Shown here piece after piece: positions 22,793 through 29,463 of a stretch of 29,463 bases of DNA. The notes under the pieces are model-generated. The model was not told the DNA's origin. It searched no databases and worked only from the letters and a program-made list of their open reading frames with translations. Both the position numbers and the translations under genes were made by a program. Every line of letters begins with the position of its first letter. The stretch's first letter is position 1. This stretch comes from a virus: the IMG/VR virus record IMGVR_UViG_3300025889_000667, positions 1-29,463 of that record; one strand, 5' to 3'.

Positions 22793-23175
22793 TGAAATAC
22801 TCCTATAAATATTTGCTGCAATTGGCGCAGAACGCGAAAACCATACCTCCCATACCTCCGCAAAGCCCATACAAGGCGCTGATGGCGGTTTTGGACGTCG
22901 GTTTTGCACTCAAACGCCACCCATCAGGCCGCGGGGTGCTTGTTGTGGACGCCAATGGCGTCGTTCAACCTTGGCCTGAGCCACCGGCGAACATGGAGCG
23001 CTTTCTTGAGCTGACCTTTCTGGTGGTTCGCCGGGATGAAGCTCAACTCACCGAATGCTGGTGCCCTGATGAGTTGGTTAAGCAAGAGCTGTTGGCGCTC
23101 GGGTGGCAAGAGGAAGCCATTTGGACGCGCGAGGAGTGGAGGCAACAGCATTCAGGATTTTGTCAGAAGGATTGA
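22792..23175 (+). CDS. Hypothetical protein with proline-rich segment
   Basis: This 127-residue protein is unrecognised. The N-terminus has a helix and a Pro-rich linker (KTIPPIPPQSPY), then an alpha/beta part (LMAVLDVGFALKRHPSGRG, VLVVDANGVVQPW, ERFLELTFLVVRRDE) and a Trp-rich C-terminus (LGWQEEAIWTREEWRQQHS). The ATG shares a base with the upstream stop (TGATG). It lies just before the resolvase-like nuclease. A methyltransferase fragment is not supported: no motif of that family is present. Confidence 0.65.
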   Translation: MKYSYKYLLQLAQNAKTIPPIPPQSPYKALMAVLDVGFALKRHPSGRGVLVVDANGVVQPWPEPPANMERFLELTFLVVRRDEAQLTECWCPDELVKQELLALGWQEEAIWTREEWRQQHSGFCQKD

Positions 23176-23176
23176 T

Positions 23177-23548
23177 TTGAACAGCAAAAACAAAGGCAAA
23201 GTCGGCGAGCGCGAGATTGCGCAAATCCTGACGCACCAGGGTGGCTGGGAAGCAAGGCGCACCGGATTTATGCAATCGCAACAAAACCATGACGCGGCAG
23301 ACGTAGAATGCAAAGCGCTGCCAATCCATTGGGAGGTTAAACGCACAGAGCGCGTCAGTTTGCACGATTGGATTGCGCAAGCGAAAGGCGGAGCACATGA
23401 GGACCAAATACCAGTTGTGGCTTGGCGCAAAAACAACGCGCCTTGGTATGCAATCGTGCCGCTTGATGACCTAATAGAAATTTTGCAGTGCGCCGACATT
23501 GACGCGTTGCGAGTGCGACAAAAAAACAAAACGAAAGAAAACCAATGA
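23177..23548 (+). CDS. PDDEXK nuclease, Holliday junction resolvase-like
   Basis: Read from the TTG at 23177 this is 123 residues. It has GKVGEREIAQIL (~7-18, with a likely metal-binding Glu11), NHDAADVECK with Asp42, and HWEVKRTERV with Glu53 and Lys55, giving the D...ExK core of PDDEXK nucleases. WIAQAKGGA and VVAWRKNNAPW match the phage resolvase-like family that cleaves branched DNA before packaging. The only upstream ATG (23036) would overlap the preceding gene by 140 bases in another frame, so the TTG start just after the stop is preferred. Confidence 0.78.
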   Translation: MNSKNKGKVGEREIAQILTHQGGWEARRTGFMQSQQNHDAADVECKALPIHWEVKRTERVSLHDWIAQAKGGAHEDQIPVVAWRKNNAPWYAIVPLDDLIEILQCADIDALRVRQKNKTKENQ

Positions 23549-24360
23549 TAGCAACAAACAACGAACCATATGCAAGGTTTGAAATATGGACACCAGATGC
23601 AGCGAAACAAGCACTGGAAGCCAACACGAAAAACAGAAAACTCTACGACATGACGGTATCCTTGTATGCGCGAGAGATGAAAAACGGCAACTGGTCTGCA
23701 AACGGCGAAAGCATCAAGTTTGATGCCAGCGGACGACTTGTTGACGGGCAACACAGACTGAATGCAATTGTGCGGAGCAACACAAACCAGAGCATTTGCA
23801 CAGTAAGGAATTTGCCTCCCGAGGACTCAACTTTTACAACCATCGACTCTGGCATGAAACGCACTACAGCCAGCGTTTTGGCGATGGATGGCGTTTCGAG
23901 TTCGCCAGCAGTGGCTTCAATAATTCTTTTTGACTATAAAGTTAAAAACAAAATCATGCGAAGCACCAAATACGTTTTAAGCACTCAGGCGATTGTCCAA
24001 ATATACAGAAACAATCCAGAACGCTGGAACCTAATCCGAGAATATGCCGACAGCGTTTGTTCGTTTTTGCGCCGCCCGCCTTATGGGGCATTTGCAGAGC
24101 TGGCGTTATCTAAATGCGAACAATCGTTTCAATTGTGGCATGACAGTTTGCGAAATGGCACAGGTCTGGACGCTGGACATCCAATTCTCTCGTTGCGCAA
24201 TTATTTAATCAATCGTAACGCCGAAAAGGCGACCAACAATGAGCAAATTAGACTCCTACAATTCAATGCCTGTGTTTCCGCGTGGAACGCATGGCGGGAA
24301 AACAGAAAACTGAACACGGTTAGACCAAAAGCGAACATATACAACACAAACATTATATAA
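23545..24360 (+). CDS. ParB-like domain protein
   Basis: This 271-residue protein holds the ParB/Srx-like stretch LYAREMKNGNWSANGESIKF followed by LVDGQHRLNAIVRS (~65-80), the conserved GxHR-type box that in ParB relatives binds nucleotide. The remainder is helical and lacks a recognisable DNA-binding tail. Related phage proteins occur in recombination and DNA-modification modules, with unknown biochemical role. It overlaps the resolvase-like gene as ATGA, and the SSB-like gene begins 4 bases later. Confidence 0.75.
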   Translation: MIATNNEPYARFEIWTPDAAKQALEANTKNRKLYDMTVSLYAREMKNGNWSANGESIKFDASGRLVDGQHRLNAIVRSNTNQSICTVRNLPPEDSTFTTIDSGMKRTTASVLAMDGVSSSPAVASIILFDYKVKNKIMRSTKYVLSTQAIVQIYRNNPERWNLIREYADSVCSFLRRPPYGAFAELALSKCEQSFQLWHDSLRNGTGLDAGHPILSLRNYLINRNAEKATNNEQIRLLQFNACVSAWNAWRENRKLNTVRPKANIYNTNII

Positions 24361-24364
24361 AAAA

Positions 24365-24961
24365 ATGAATACAATATCAGACAAACCATCAAACAGTGCG
24401 CGCAAATTGGCGCCCAAAGGAACACACGTGGCTCGATGCATCTCCGTCATTGACTTGGGAACTGGCGAGGAAACATACAAGGGGGAAACCAAAATGCGCC
24501 GAATGTTAAACGTCACCTGGGCGCTGCCAAAATGCACGATTGAAATCGAAGGCGAACCAAAACCAATGCACATTTCAAAAAAATTTGCGGCAAGCCTCAA
24601 CAGTAAATCGACACTGCGCAAGGTGGTGGATGCCTGGCTTGCGCCCAGCGAAAAACAACTGGCAAAATTTGACCCTCTCGAAATGTTAGGCAAAGAAGCG
24701 CTCGTTACCGTGACCCATTACGAGCGCGCCAATGGCGATTTGGGTGCATCAATTGGCAGCGTTTCCAGCTTGCCCGATGGCGTAAATGTGCCAGCAATTG
24801 ATGCAGAACCGTGGAGCTACGACCCAAGCAACCCGAAAGTGAATTTGGACAAGCTATTGGAGTGGCAACGCGAAAGAATCGCCACATCGTTGGAATACAA
24901 AACAGCCACTGCCACACAACAACAAGAGGACGACGATGACGCCGATTCAATCCCGTTTTAA
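24365..24961 (+). CDS. Phage single-stranded DNA-binding protein (SSB-like)
   Basis: This 198-residue protein begins with an OB-fold-like pattern (THVARCISVIDLGTGEETYK, strands including MRRMLNVTWALP) and the core KEALVTVTHYERANGDLGAS. The C-terminus is a Gln-rich linker and an acidic tail ending DDDDADSIPF. An acidic tail with a terminal Phe is the docking peptide by which SSB proteins recruit partners. It likely coats ssDNA during phage replication. The next gene, the exonuclease, starts inside its tail codons, a usual sign of partner coupling. Confidence 0.8.
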   Translation: MNTISDKPSNSARKLAPKGTHVARCISVIDLGTGEETYKGETKMRRMLNVTWALPKCTIEIEGEPKPMHISKKFAASLNSKSTLRKVVDAWLAPSEKQLAKFDPLEMLGKEALVTVTHYERANGDLGASIGSVSSLPDGVNVPAIDAEPWSYDPSNPKVNLDKLLEWQRERIATSLEYKTATATQQQEDDDDADSIPF

Positions 24962-25757
24962 TTATAACTGTCAACTGACCGGCATCCATGTCGGCATGGA
25001 CGAAACTGACTACAGAGCGCAACCTGCACTGTCAACGAGTGAGCTAAAACTCATCACCAATCCGCGCCGTTTTTGGCAGCGGGCAACAGGGGAAACTGCC
25101 ATGCAACGGTCGCCAGCGATGGATTTGGGAACTCTGTTTCACACTTACATCCTGGAGCCAGACAGGTTTGCCAATGAGGTCACTGTCTGTCCTGATGAGT
25201 TCTCTGACAGGAGGACAAAAGTGGGTAAACAATGGTGGGAGCAACACGGCAACGCTAACACAATTCGCGAACCGGAATTCGAGCAAATTAAAAAAATGGC
25301 AAAGGCCTTTTTTCGGCTGCCAGACACGGAACACATTGCCGAATGGCAAACCGAATTGAGCCTATTTAGCAAGCGCGCTTGGCCAATTGCCAGCAAATGC
25401 AGAATTGACGCGTACGACGCGAAAACCGAAACCGTTTACGATATCAAAACCATTGCACCAGGCGGCGCTCATCCGCGCAAATACACCTGGCAAAGCAAGG
25501 ATTTGAAATATCATTGGCAGCAGTGGAATTATTGCCATTTGGCGCGACATGAAAACCTGCCTGTAAAAAAATGGGTTTGGCTTGTGGTTGAATCTGGTGG
25601 CGACTACCTAAGCGCAACATACGAGTTTGACCAAGAAACCGTATTCCAGGCGGGCAAGGAGGTGACGAATGCAATGGATACACTATTGCGATGCATTGAC
25701 AGTGACACCTGGCCCGACTATACGCCTGACAAACCAATGATAATTGGACTCTATTGA
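24936..25757 (+). CDS. RecE/YqaJ-like PDDEXK exonuclease
   Basis: The product is 273 residues from the ATG at 24936. The opening SELKLITNPRRFWQRAT is the 'lSxSxlkxl..sP..f' element of RecE-type phage exonucleases. DLGTLFHTYILEP (~63-75) carries the family GTxxH box, and CRIDAYDAKTETVYDIKT holds Asp158 and Asp169-x-Lys171, the PDDEXK active site. It would chew one strand of dsDNA to make 3' tails for recombination. An alternative ATG at 24996 clears the SSB gene, but overlap is usual here. No annealing protein was identified nearby. Confidence 0.85.
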   Translation: MTPIQSRFNYNCQLTGIHVGMDETDYRAQPALSTSELKLITNPRRFWQRATGETAMQRSPAMDLGTLFHTYILEPDRFANEVTVCPDEFSDRRTKVGKQWWEQHGNANTIREPEFEQIKKMAKAFFRLPDTEHIAEWQTELSLFSKRAWPIASKCRIDAYDAKTETVYDIKTIAPGGAHPRKYTWQSKDLKYHWQQWNYCHLARHENLPVKKWVWLVVESGGDYLSATYEFDQETVFQAGKEVTNAMDTLLRCIDSDTWPDYTPDKPMIIGLY

Positions 25758-26038
25758 AACGGTTTGACCGCGAGCATTGGCATAAATTAACGCCAATCAT
25801 GCAACAAGTGGCGCAACGGTTTTTGGTTAAAAAAATAAGCAGCGGAGACGCTGACGATTTACCTGAACTCGTTGCGCCATCTTTGATTAATGACGACGGC
25901 GCCGCTTTTGAATTATATGCTCGCAAGATTGCCGCCAGTCGAATTGACCCAGGCAAGGCGCGCTCTTTGTTGGAAGGGCTAAAGATGCGCAACTGCGAGG
26001 CTTTAAAGCAGCAAATAAAAAAAGCGGGAAGGTTATAG
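25754..26038 (+). CDS. Hypothetical protein with TTG start
   Basis: This 94-residue helical protein starts at a TTG that overlaps the exonuclease stop (TTGA). The next in-frame ATG (25799) would remove a probable helix, so TTG is favoured. It has a helix PIMQQVAQRFLVKKISSG, an acidic middle (DADDLPELV) and a basic helical end (CEALKQQIKKAGRL). No family is recognised. Position suggests a partner of the recombination genes; no motif supports this. Confidence 0.55.
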   Translation: MKRFDREHWHKLTPIMQQVAQRFLVKKISSGDADDLPELVAPSLINDDGAAFELYARKIAASRIDPGKARSLLEGLKMRNCEALKQQIKKAGRL

Positions 26039-26065
26039 AAATAACCAAAAAAATTTATACAAACT

Positions 26066-26230
26066 ATGAAAACTAAACATTGCGGAGGCTGCAACCAAAT
26101 CAAACCCGTCTCAGATTTTGCCAACAACAGCCGCGCAACTGACGGCAGGCAATACCATTGCAGGCAATGTCTTAACGCTTACAGCGTCGTACGCAAAGCG
26201 GCAATCAAAACAGGAACATGGAACAAATGA
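26066..26230 (+). CDS. Small zinc-ribbon protein (54 residues)
   Basis: From the ATG at 26066 the frame gives 54 residues with Cys6/Cys9 (CGGC) and Cys32/Cys35 (CRQC) around FANNSRATDGRQYHC. This 'CxxC..K..F..n....DG....CxxC' pattern is a well-known small zinc ribbon in phages and at the head of some HNH nucleases; here no HNH part follows. The basic C-terminus may bind nucleic acid. The stop overlaps the next gene by 13 bases, and the A-rich leader matches that of other genes here. Confidence 0.7.
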   Translation: MKTKHCGGCNQIKPVSDFANNSRATDGRQYHCRQCLNAYSVVRKAAIKTGTWNK

Positions 26231-26898
26231 ATGCCTACAAAATGAAAAAACCATTTATCCCATCATGGATTTTTGAGCAGGGTTTTCCAGCGCGCCATGT
26301 GGCCGTGTTGTGCTACGTGGCAAGCCGCGGCAAGTGTTTGGCGAGCCAGGCAACAATCGGCAAGGCGCTTCACATTGAGCGCGGCGATGTGGGGAAAATA
26401 TTGCGTGATTTGGTGGCGCACCAGTGGCTCGAAGTGTTGCCATTTGGCTACAATGGCAAATGGATAAAATGCCATAAATTAGCAGCCAAGGAGGGGATTC
26501 GTTTTGATGCACCAAAACGGTTTCGATGTAGCCATTTGGCTACACAAACTAATAACCTTATTAGCAATAGTACGCTAATAGGAGAGGAAAAAATGAGCAA
26601 CAAATCCAAAACAGCCAAGCAATGCTCTCAATTGCCAAAAAATGGTTCAATCAATGTAAAAGGGGTTTCGGAGCATAGCGCAGCGACCAAGGGCGCCGCC
26701 GAGAACGCGCAGAAAGGCACCAAGGAGGCATCAGAGCGCTCTGGTAGTATGATGACAGCAGGGGAAACAGAAGCCAGTGTTACAGGGCAATCTTTAACGT
26801 TAAAGGAAAGGGATAAGGTTTTGGCGGTCATTTTTAGCGATTTTGAACACATGCGAGGCAAACGGCCCGCAACGAGAAAGGCCGAAAAATGGGCATGA
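26218..26898 (+). CDS. Winged-helix replication initiator (O-like, probable)
   Basis: This 226-residue protein has an N-terminal winged helix (~12-90): HVAVLCYVASRGKCLASQAT, IGKALHIERGDVGKILRDLV and a wing LEVLPFGYNGKW. A Ser/Lys/Asn-rich low-complexity linker (~110-195) follows, and a short charged C-terminus ends just before the helicase. This is the layout of lambda O-type initiators, which bind origin repeats inside their own gene and hand DnaB to the origin. Direct and inverted repeats occur in its DNA (26437-26582). It overlaps the DnaB gene by 10 bases. An alternative start is the ATG at 26227. Confidence 0.65.
   Translation: MEQMNAYKMKKPFIPSWIFEQGFPARHVAVLCYVASRGKCLASQATIGKALHIERGDVGKILRDLVAHQWLEVLPFGYNGKWIKCHKLAAKEGIRFDAPKRFRCSHLATQTNNLISNSTLIGEEKMSNKSKTAKQCSQLPKNGSINVKGVSEHSAATKGAAENAQKGTKEASERSGSMMTAGETEASVTGQSLTLKERDKVLAVIFSDFEHMRGKRPATRKAEKWA
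26437..26582 (+). other. Candidate replication origin inside the initiator gene
   Basis: The 13-mer GCCATTTGGCTAC occurs twice, at 26439-26451 and 26531-26543, read in two different frames of the protein, so protein repetition does not explain it. The first copy lies in TTGCCATT-N7-AATGGCAA (26437-26459). The second forms GTAGCC-attt-GGCTAC (26528-26543). An AT-rich stretch follows with CTAATAA-cc-TTATTAG (26549-26564) and CTAATAGG (26575-26582). Repeats plus an AT-rich segment inside the initiator gene mirror lambda ori. Confidence 0.5.
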
Positions 26899-28181
26899 AC
26901 ACAATGCTAATGCCCGCCGAAGTACCCTATGCCCAACGCGCGGAGGCTGGCGCAATTGGTTGCTGTATTCTGGGCGCGTATCAGGATGCAGTTGCCGCTG
27001 GCATATGTGAGCGACATTTTTATGGTGAGGCCGCCAAAGAAGCCTGGGGCGCGATGGGCGCAATCGCTGAAAATGGTGATGACATAAACGAAATCAATGT
27101 CACGTCAAAGATACCGAAATCCGGCTTGTGGCTCTATGAGGCAATCGAGAAAGCGCCGACCGCTGGCAATTTGGGGTTCTGGCTTCCAGAATTGCAGGAC
27201 ACTGCAACAAGGCGCATGATTTATTTGCGATACTATGACGCATTGCACGCGGTCAGCGACCCCGAAACTGACACCAAAGAACTGCTTGCCAAGCTTGAAA
27301 GCGATTTCTTCGAGATTACAGCAGGGCATAGCGGGAAGGCCAGTGACCAGAAAAAGCGCTGGCGTGATTTTATCGAGTTACTCGAAACAGCATACCCGAG
27401 CGGTTTGCCGTCAACTGGCATCAGGACAGGCATGGACGCAGTGGATGACATATTGCGTGGATTTAAGCCCGGAAGCATGAACACGCTCGCGGCGCGCCCA
27501 GGGTGCGGAAAAACTGCGCTCGCATGTCAATTAGCGCTGAACGCGGCGCTGCAAGGCAAACAAGTTGTTTATTGGAGCTACGAAATGCCATTCGAACAAG
27601 TCATTAGTCGAATGGTTGCGAACCATAGCGGCGAGGATTTAGGGCATTACATGGAGACGGGGCAGGGCAATACTGCCAAAATTATCGAAAGCACAAAAAT
27701 AATTGCGCAGAGCAAACTCATAGTTGAAGACCAAGTTGATACCAACATTACGCAACTGCGAAGCCAGGCTCGGACACATGCTCGTGAGCGCAACGCGGAG
27801 CTGTTTGTTGTCGATTACCTGGGCTTAATTCCCCCAGCGTACAGGGGCAAGGACCGTGTAAGGGAGGTTGGCGAAATATCCCAGGCGCTGAAAAAGGCGG
27901 CACTTGAAACGAAAGTGCCTTTTTTGGTTCTTTGCCAGATGAACCGGAGCATTGAGGAACGCAGTGGTGAACCGAGACTGTCTGATTTGCGCGAATCGGG
28001 CAGCATTGAACAGGACAGCGACACCGTGAGTTTTCTTCATATGGACCCAAACGAGGAGCAGTTGACACAGTTGCTAGTCAAAAAGAACCGGCACGGAAGA
28101 ACTGGCAAGGTTGGCTTGAACTGGACAAAATGGAACGGACGCTTTGACTCATACAACGAACCAAAAACGGAAATCATATGA
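26889..28181 (+). CDS. Replicative DNA helicase, DnaB-like
   Basis: This 430-residue hexameric helicase unwinds DNA at the fork. The N-terminal domain spans ~1-145 (QRAEAGAIGCCILGA, ERHFY). The RecA-like motor domain contains GIRTGMDAVDDILRGFKPGS, Walker A ARPGCGKT (~202-209), YWSYEMP, the Walker B-type LFVVDYLGLI (~305-314), the CQMNRSIEERSGEPRLSDLR region (~350-369) and the KNRHGRTG finger. Length and motif order match DnaB/gp41-type enzymes. It follows the initiator gene with a 10-base overlap, as in lambda-like replication modules. No primase is visible, so host primase is probably used. Confidence 0.93.
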   Translation: MGMNTMLMPAEVPYAQRAEAGAIGCCILGAYQDAVAAGICERHFYGEAAKEAWGAMGAIAENGDDINEINVTSKIPKSGLWLYEAIEKAPTAGNLGFWLPELQDTATRRMIYLRYYDALHAVSDPETDTKELLAKLESDFFEITAGHSGKASDQKKRWRDFIELLETAYPSGLPSTGIRTGMDAVDDILRGFKPGSMNTLAARPGCGKTALACQLALNAALQGKQVVYWSYEMPFEQVISRMVANHSGEDLGHYMETGQGNTAKIIESTKIIAQSKLIVEDQVDTNITQLRSQARTHARERNAELFVVDYLGLIPPAYRGKDRVREVGEISQALKKAALETKVPFLVLCQMNRSIEERSGEPRLSDLRESGSIEQDSDTVSFLHMDPNEEQLTQLLVKKNRHGRTGKVGLNWTKWNGRFDSYNEPKTEII

Positions 28182-28705
28182 TTATTGGAATCTGTGGAAA
28201 AATGCATTCTGGCAAAAGCACATTTGCCAGATATTTAAGCAAGGAGTTGCCAAACTCACAAATTGTGAGCCTAGCGGCACCAATCAAAGAACTGGCGCAT
28301 TCGATAACATCGCCACGCAATGGCAACGATGCCAACGATAAAGAAAAAATTAGACCGCTATATCAAGCCATAGGGGAAACCATGAAACAACTATATGGAC
28401 AAAACTATTGGCTTAATATATTCGAGCATCATTATGCGCGGTATTTTGACGATAATAAAAAACATATAATTATTGACGACATTCGATTTCCGTTTGAGGC
28501 GAAGTTTATACAAAAACGACAGGGATACGTTGCAAAAATTGAAAGGGAGACTGACATGACCGACAATTCAAATCACGTCAGCGAATTGATGGTGAGTGAA
28601 GTTGTCGCAAATTGCGTCATTCGCAACAGAGGAACAATGGATGCGCTCAGGGAAACCGCTGTTTATCTCGCAAAAAAATGCCATGGAAATACAAACGCTG
28701 CTTGA
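28178..28705 (+). CDS. Deoxynucleoside monophosphate kinase
   Basis: This 175-residue P-loop protein begins MIIGICGKMHSGKSTFAR, with the Walker A GKMHSGKST at ~7-15. HIIIDDIRFPFEAKFIQKRQ (~96-115) matches the 'D.R...E...i' element of phage dNMP kinases. It would phosphorylate dNMPs (from host DNA breakdown) to dNDPs to supply phage DNA synthesis. Related P-loop proteins include adenylate kinase-like regulators, so the substrate is inferred. It is joined to the helicase by an ATGA overlap and overlaps the next gene by 23 bases. Confidence 0.85.
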   Translation: MIIGICGKMHSGKSTFARYLSKELPNSQIVSLAAPIKELAHSITSPRNGNDANDKEKIRPLYQAIGETMKQLYGQNYWLNIFEHHYARYFDDNKKHIIIDDIRFPFEAKFIQKRQGYVAKIERETDMTDNSNHVSELMVSEVVANCVIRNRGTMDALRETAVYLAKKCHGNTNAA

Positions 28706-29111
28706 TGACGCATTCAAATCAGGAATTCGCGACCCAATAAAATGGATGCGCAGTCGGGGACTCCAGATGTTTCACTGGCTCAAAGGTGCGTTTCCGCGCG
28801 GCATTCTGCCAAGCGATTGTGACGGGGAAATTGAAATCAACGGCAAGTTTTTGCGCCTTGAATTTAAGCATGACGAACTTGTGCGCAACAACATGATTCC
28901 GAAGGGGCAGGCAAGGCAGTTTCAGGCGCTCGTAAATACAGGAGTATTCACGATTTTTATCGTTGGGCATGATGATACAGGCAAACCGACATGCCTGAGG
29001 GTAATGCGAATGATAGACGGCGAGACGCGAGAGGACTACATGGATGAATGCGACACAGACCAACTCAAAGCCCTGGCTGAAAAGTGGAGCAACAAGGCGA
29101 GAAATCTATGA
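28683..29111 (+). CDS. PDDEXK-type nuclease (phage endonuclease family)
   Basis: From the ATG at 28683 this is 142 residues. The core LPSDCDGEIEINGKFLRLEFKH holds Asp45/Asp47 and Glu60-x-Lys62 in the D...ExK arrangement of restriction-like nucleases. GQARQFQALVNTGVFTIFIV then forms the helix and strand that follow the active site in T7 endonuclease I and VRR-type families. The substrate may be branched or damaged DNA. An earlier ATG at 28596 overlaps the kinase gene by 110 bases and is unlikely. The 23-base overlap with the kinase is typical of this block. Confidence 0.72.
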   Translation: MEIQTLLDDAFKSGIRDPIKWMRSRGLQMFHWLKGAFPRGILPSDCDGEIEINGKFLRLEFKHDELVRNNMIPKGQARQFQALVNTGVFTIFIVGHDDTGKPTCLRVMRMIDGETREDYMDECDTDQLKALAEKWSNKARNL

Positions 29112-29374
29112 TACATGAGCCGCATACGTATGACGAACCAATCGAGCGTAACTCGCCAGATTGTGCAGAGCAATGCAGTGCGGCTCTGTTGGAAATAATA
29201 AACTACATACTAGAGCCAGGCGGCAACTGCCAGAAAACACACATTCGATTGAGCGCCATAGCGGTTGAATTGCGAAGATTAAAGCCAACAGAAGCAGTTG
29301 AGCTATATGGAGTTAGCAGGAGTTCGATATGGCAGCACAGACATAAGTTTCGCAAGCATTTGGGGACGTTATGA
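29108..29374 (+). CDS. Helix-turn-helix protein upstream of the packaging genes
   Basis: This 88-residue protein starts in an ATGA overlap with the nuclease gene. The C-terminal helix-turn-helix reads TEAVELYGVSRSSIWQHRHK (~63-82), the '..A...yGvS..tv...' pattern of resolvase and transposase-like HTH domains. The first half contains a helical segment (CSAALLEIINYILEPGG) without known function. It is the last gene before the genome ends, so it could regulate late transcription, including the terminase genes across the junction, or contribute to terminus recognition. Neither is proven. Confidence 0.65.
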   Translation: MIHEPHTYDEPIERNSPDCAEQCSAALLEIINYILEPGGNCQKTHIRLSAIAVELRRLKPTEAVELYGVSRSSIWQHRHKFRKHLGTL

Positions 29375-29447
29375 TTGCAATTTATACATATATTAAAAGA
29401 CTGCATACCCCCCTGCAAAGGAATCTCTTGGAAGGGGTTACAACGCA
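29375..29447. promoter_or_regulatory. AT-rich leader and inverted repeat before the terminal repeat
   Basis: The 73 bases after the last gene contain an AT-rich run (tttatacatatattaaaag), then a short C-rich/G-rich pair, CCTGC (29412-29416) and GCAGG (29445-29449), with AAGG boxes between them. If the ends join, this region leads into the terminase gene and could hold its promoter and cosB-like protein-binding sites. No consensus -35/-10 pair is convincing. Confidence 0.35.
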
Positions 29448-29463
29448 GGTTTCCGCGCACGAT
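29448..29463. repeat. Right copy of 16-bp terminal direct repeat
   Basis: The last 16 bases are identical to bases 1-16. Joining the copies gives an uninterrupted run from the helix-turn-helix gene into the small terminase gene, so the window most probably represents one full genome unit. Confidence 0.85.

Noticed and set aside
23152-23754. 200-codon open frame on the minus strand
   Set aside because: It is antisense to the resolvase-like and ParB-like genes, both with clear motifs. It is rich in Cys, Phe and Ser as expected of a shadow frame.
25444-26127. 227-codon open frame on the minus strand
   Set aside because: It lies opposite the exonuclease and the 25754 gene, has a composition typical of a reverse-strand shadow, and no known motif. 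All supported genes are on the + strand.
1-29463. tRNA genes and CRISPR arrays
   Set aside because: No cloverleaf-like GGTTCGA/TTC-loop arrangement with matching acceptor arms was found, and no regularly spaced repeats were seen.

Overview
The window looks like a complete or near-complete genome of a small tailed double-stranded DNA phage (Caudoviricetes). All believable genes, about 44, lie on the + strand. They are packed tightly, and many joined by ATGA or TAATG stop/start overlaps. No integrase, excisionase, CI-like repressor, tRNA, transposase or CRISPR array is visible, so nothing points to lysogeny. The same 16 bases stand at both ends of the window, just upstream of the small terminase gene. 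This fits either a circular assembly or a cos-type linear genome whose cohesive end was filled in and read at both termini. The host cannot be named. Most starts have an A-rich leader and no clear Shine-Dalgarno, which suggests a Gram-negative host that uses Shine-Dalgarno sequences sparingly, such as Bacteroidota or Verrucomicrobiota. A SleB-type endolysin and a candidate lipoprotein spanin also fit a Gram-negative host.

Layout. Positions 31-5251 hold a lambda-like packaging and head-assembly block: Nu1-like small terminase, GpA-like large terminase, terminator, gpW-like joiner, lambda-family portal, S49 maturation protease and a coiled-coil scaffold candidate. Positions 5258-7035 hold two tandem, diverged major capsid paralogs, followed by a small gene and a possible attenuator. 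Positions 7319-12148 hold connector and tail genes (gpFII-, gpZ-, gpU-, tail tube- and gpG-position proteins), a very short tape measure candidate and two unassigned tail genes. Positions 12223-14052 hold a LamG-domain fibre or adhesin with its own leader and a different base composition. Positions 14063-15387 hold small genes, including a holin candidate and a lipoprotein. Positions 15397-19802 hold a 1224-residue structural protein, a fibronectin III protein and a zinc-binding protein.

After a regulatory gap (19803-19934) the non-structural region begins. It holds two unknown genes, a SleB endolysin, an orphan adenine methyltransferase, small zinc-ribbon and ribbon-helix-helix proteins, a hairpin-bearing noncoding gap (21962-22171), a stand-alone DnaA domain IV protein and what looks like a methyltransferase remnant. 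A recombination and replication block follows: PDDEXK resolvase-like nuclease, ParB-like protein, SSB-like protein with an acidic IPF tail, RecE/YqaJ-like exonuclease, zinc ribbon, winged-helix initiator with candidate origin repeats inside its gene, DnaB helicase, dNMP kinase, another PDDEXK nuclease and a helix-turn-helix protein.

How it fits together. The initiator and DnaB would start replication. SSB, exonuclease and the nucleases would process ends and branches. The terminase would cut and package DNA through the portal into a capsid built from one or both coat paralogs. The LamG fibre and the large tail protein would handle attachment, and holin, lipoprotein and SleB hydrolase would release progeny. 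The most unusual points are the coat duplication, the single-domain DnaA-like protein, the apparent methyltransferase remnant, the lambda-O-like origin signature and the very short tape measure.
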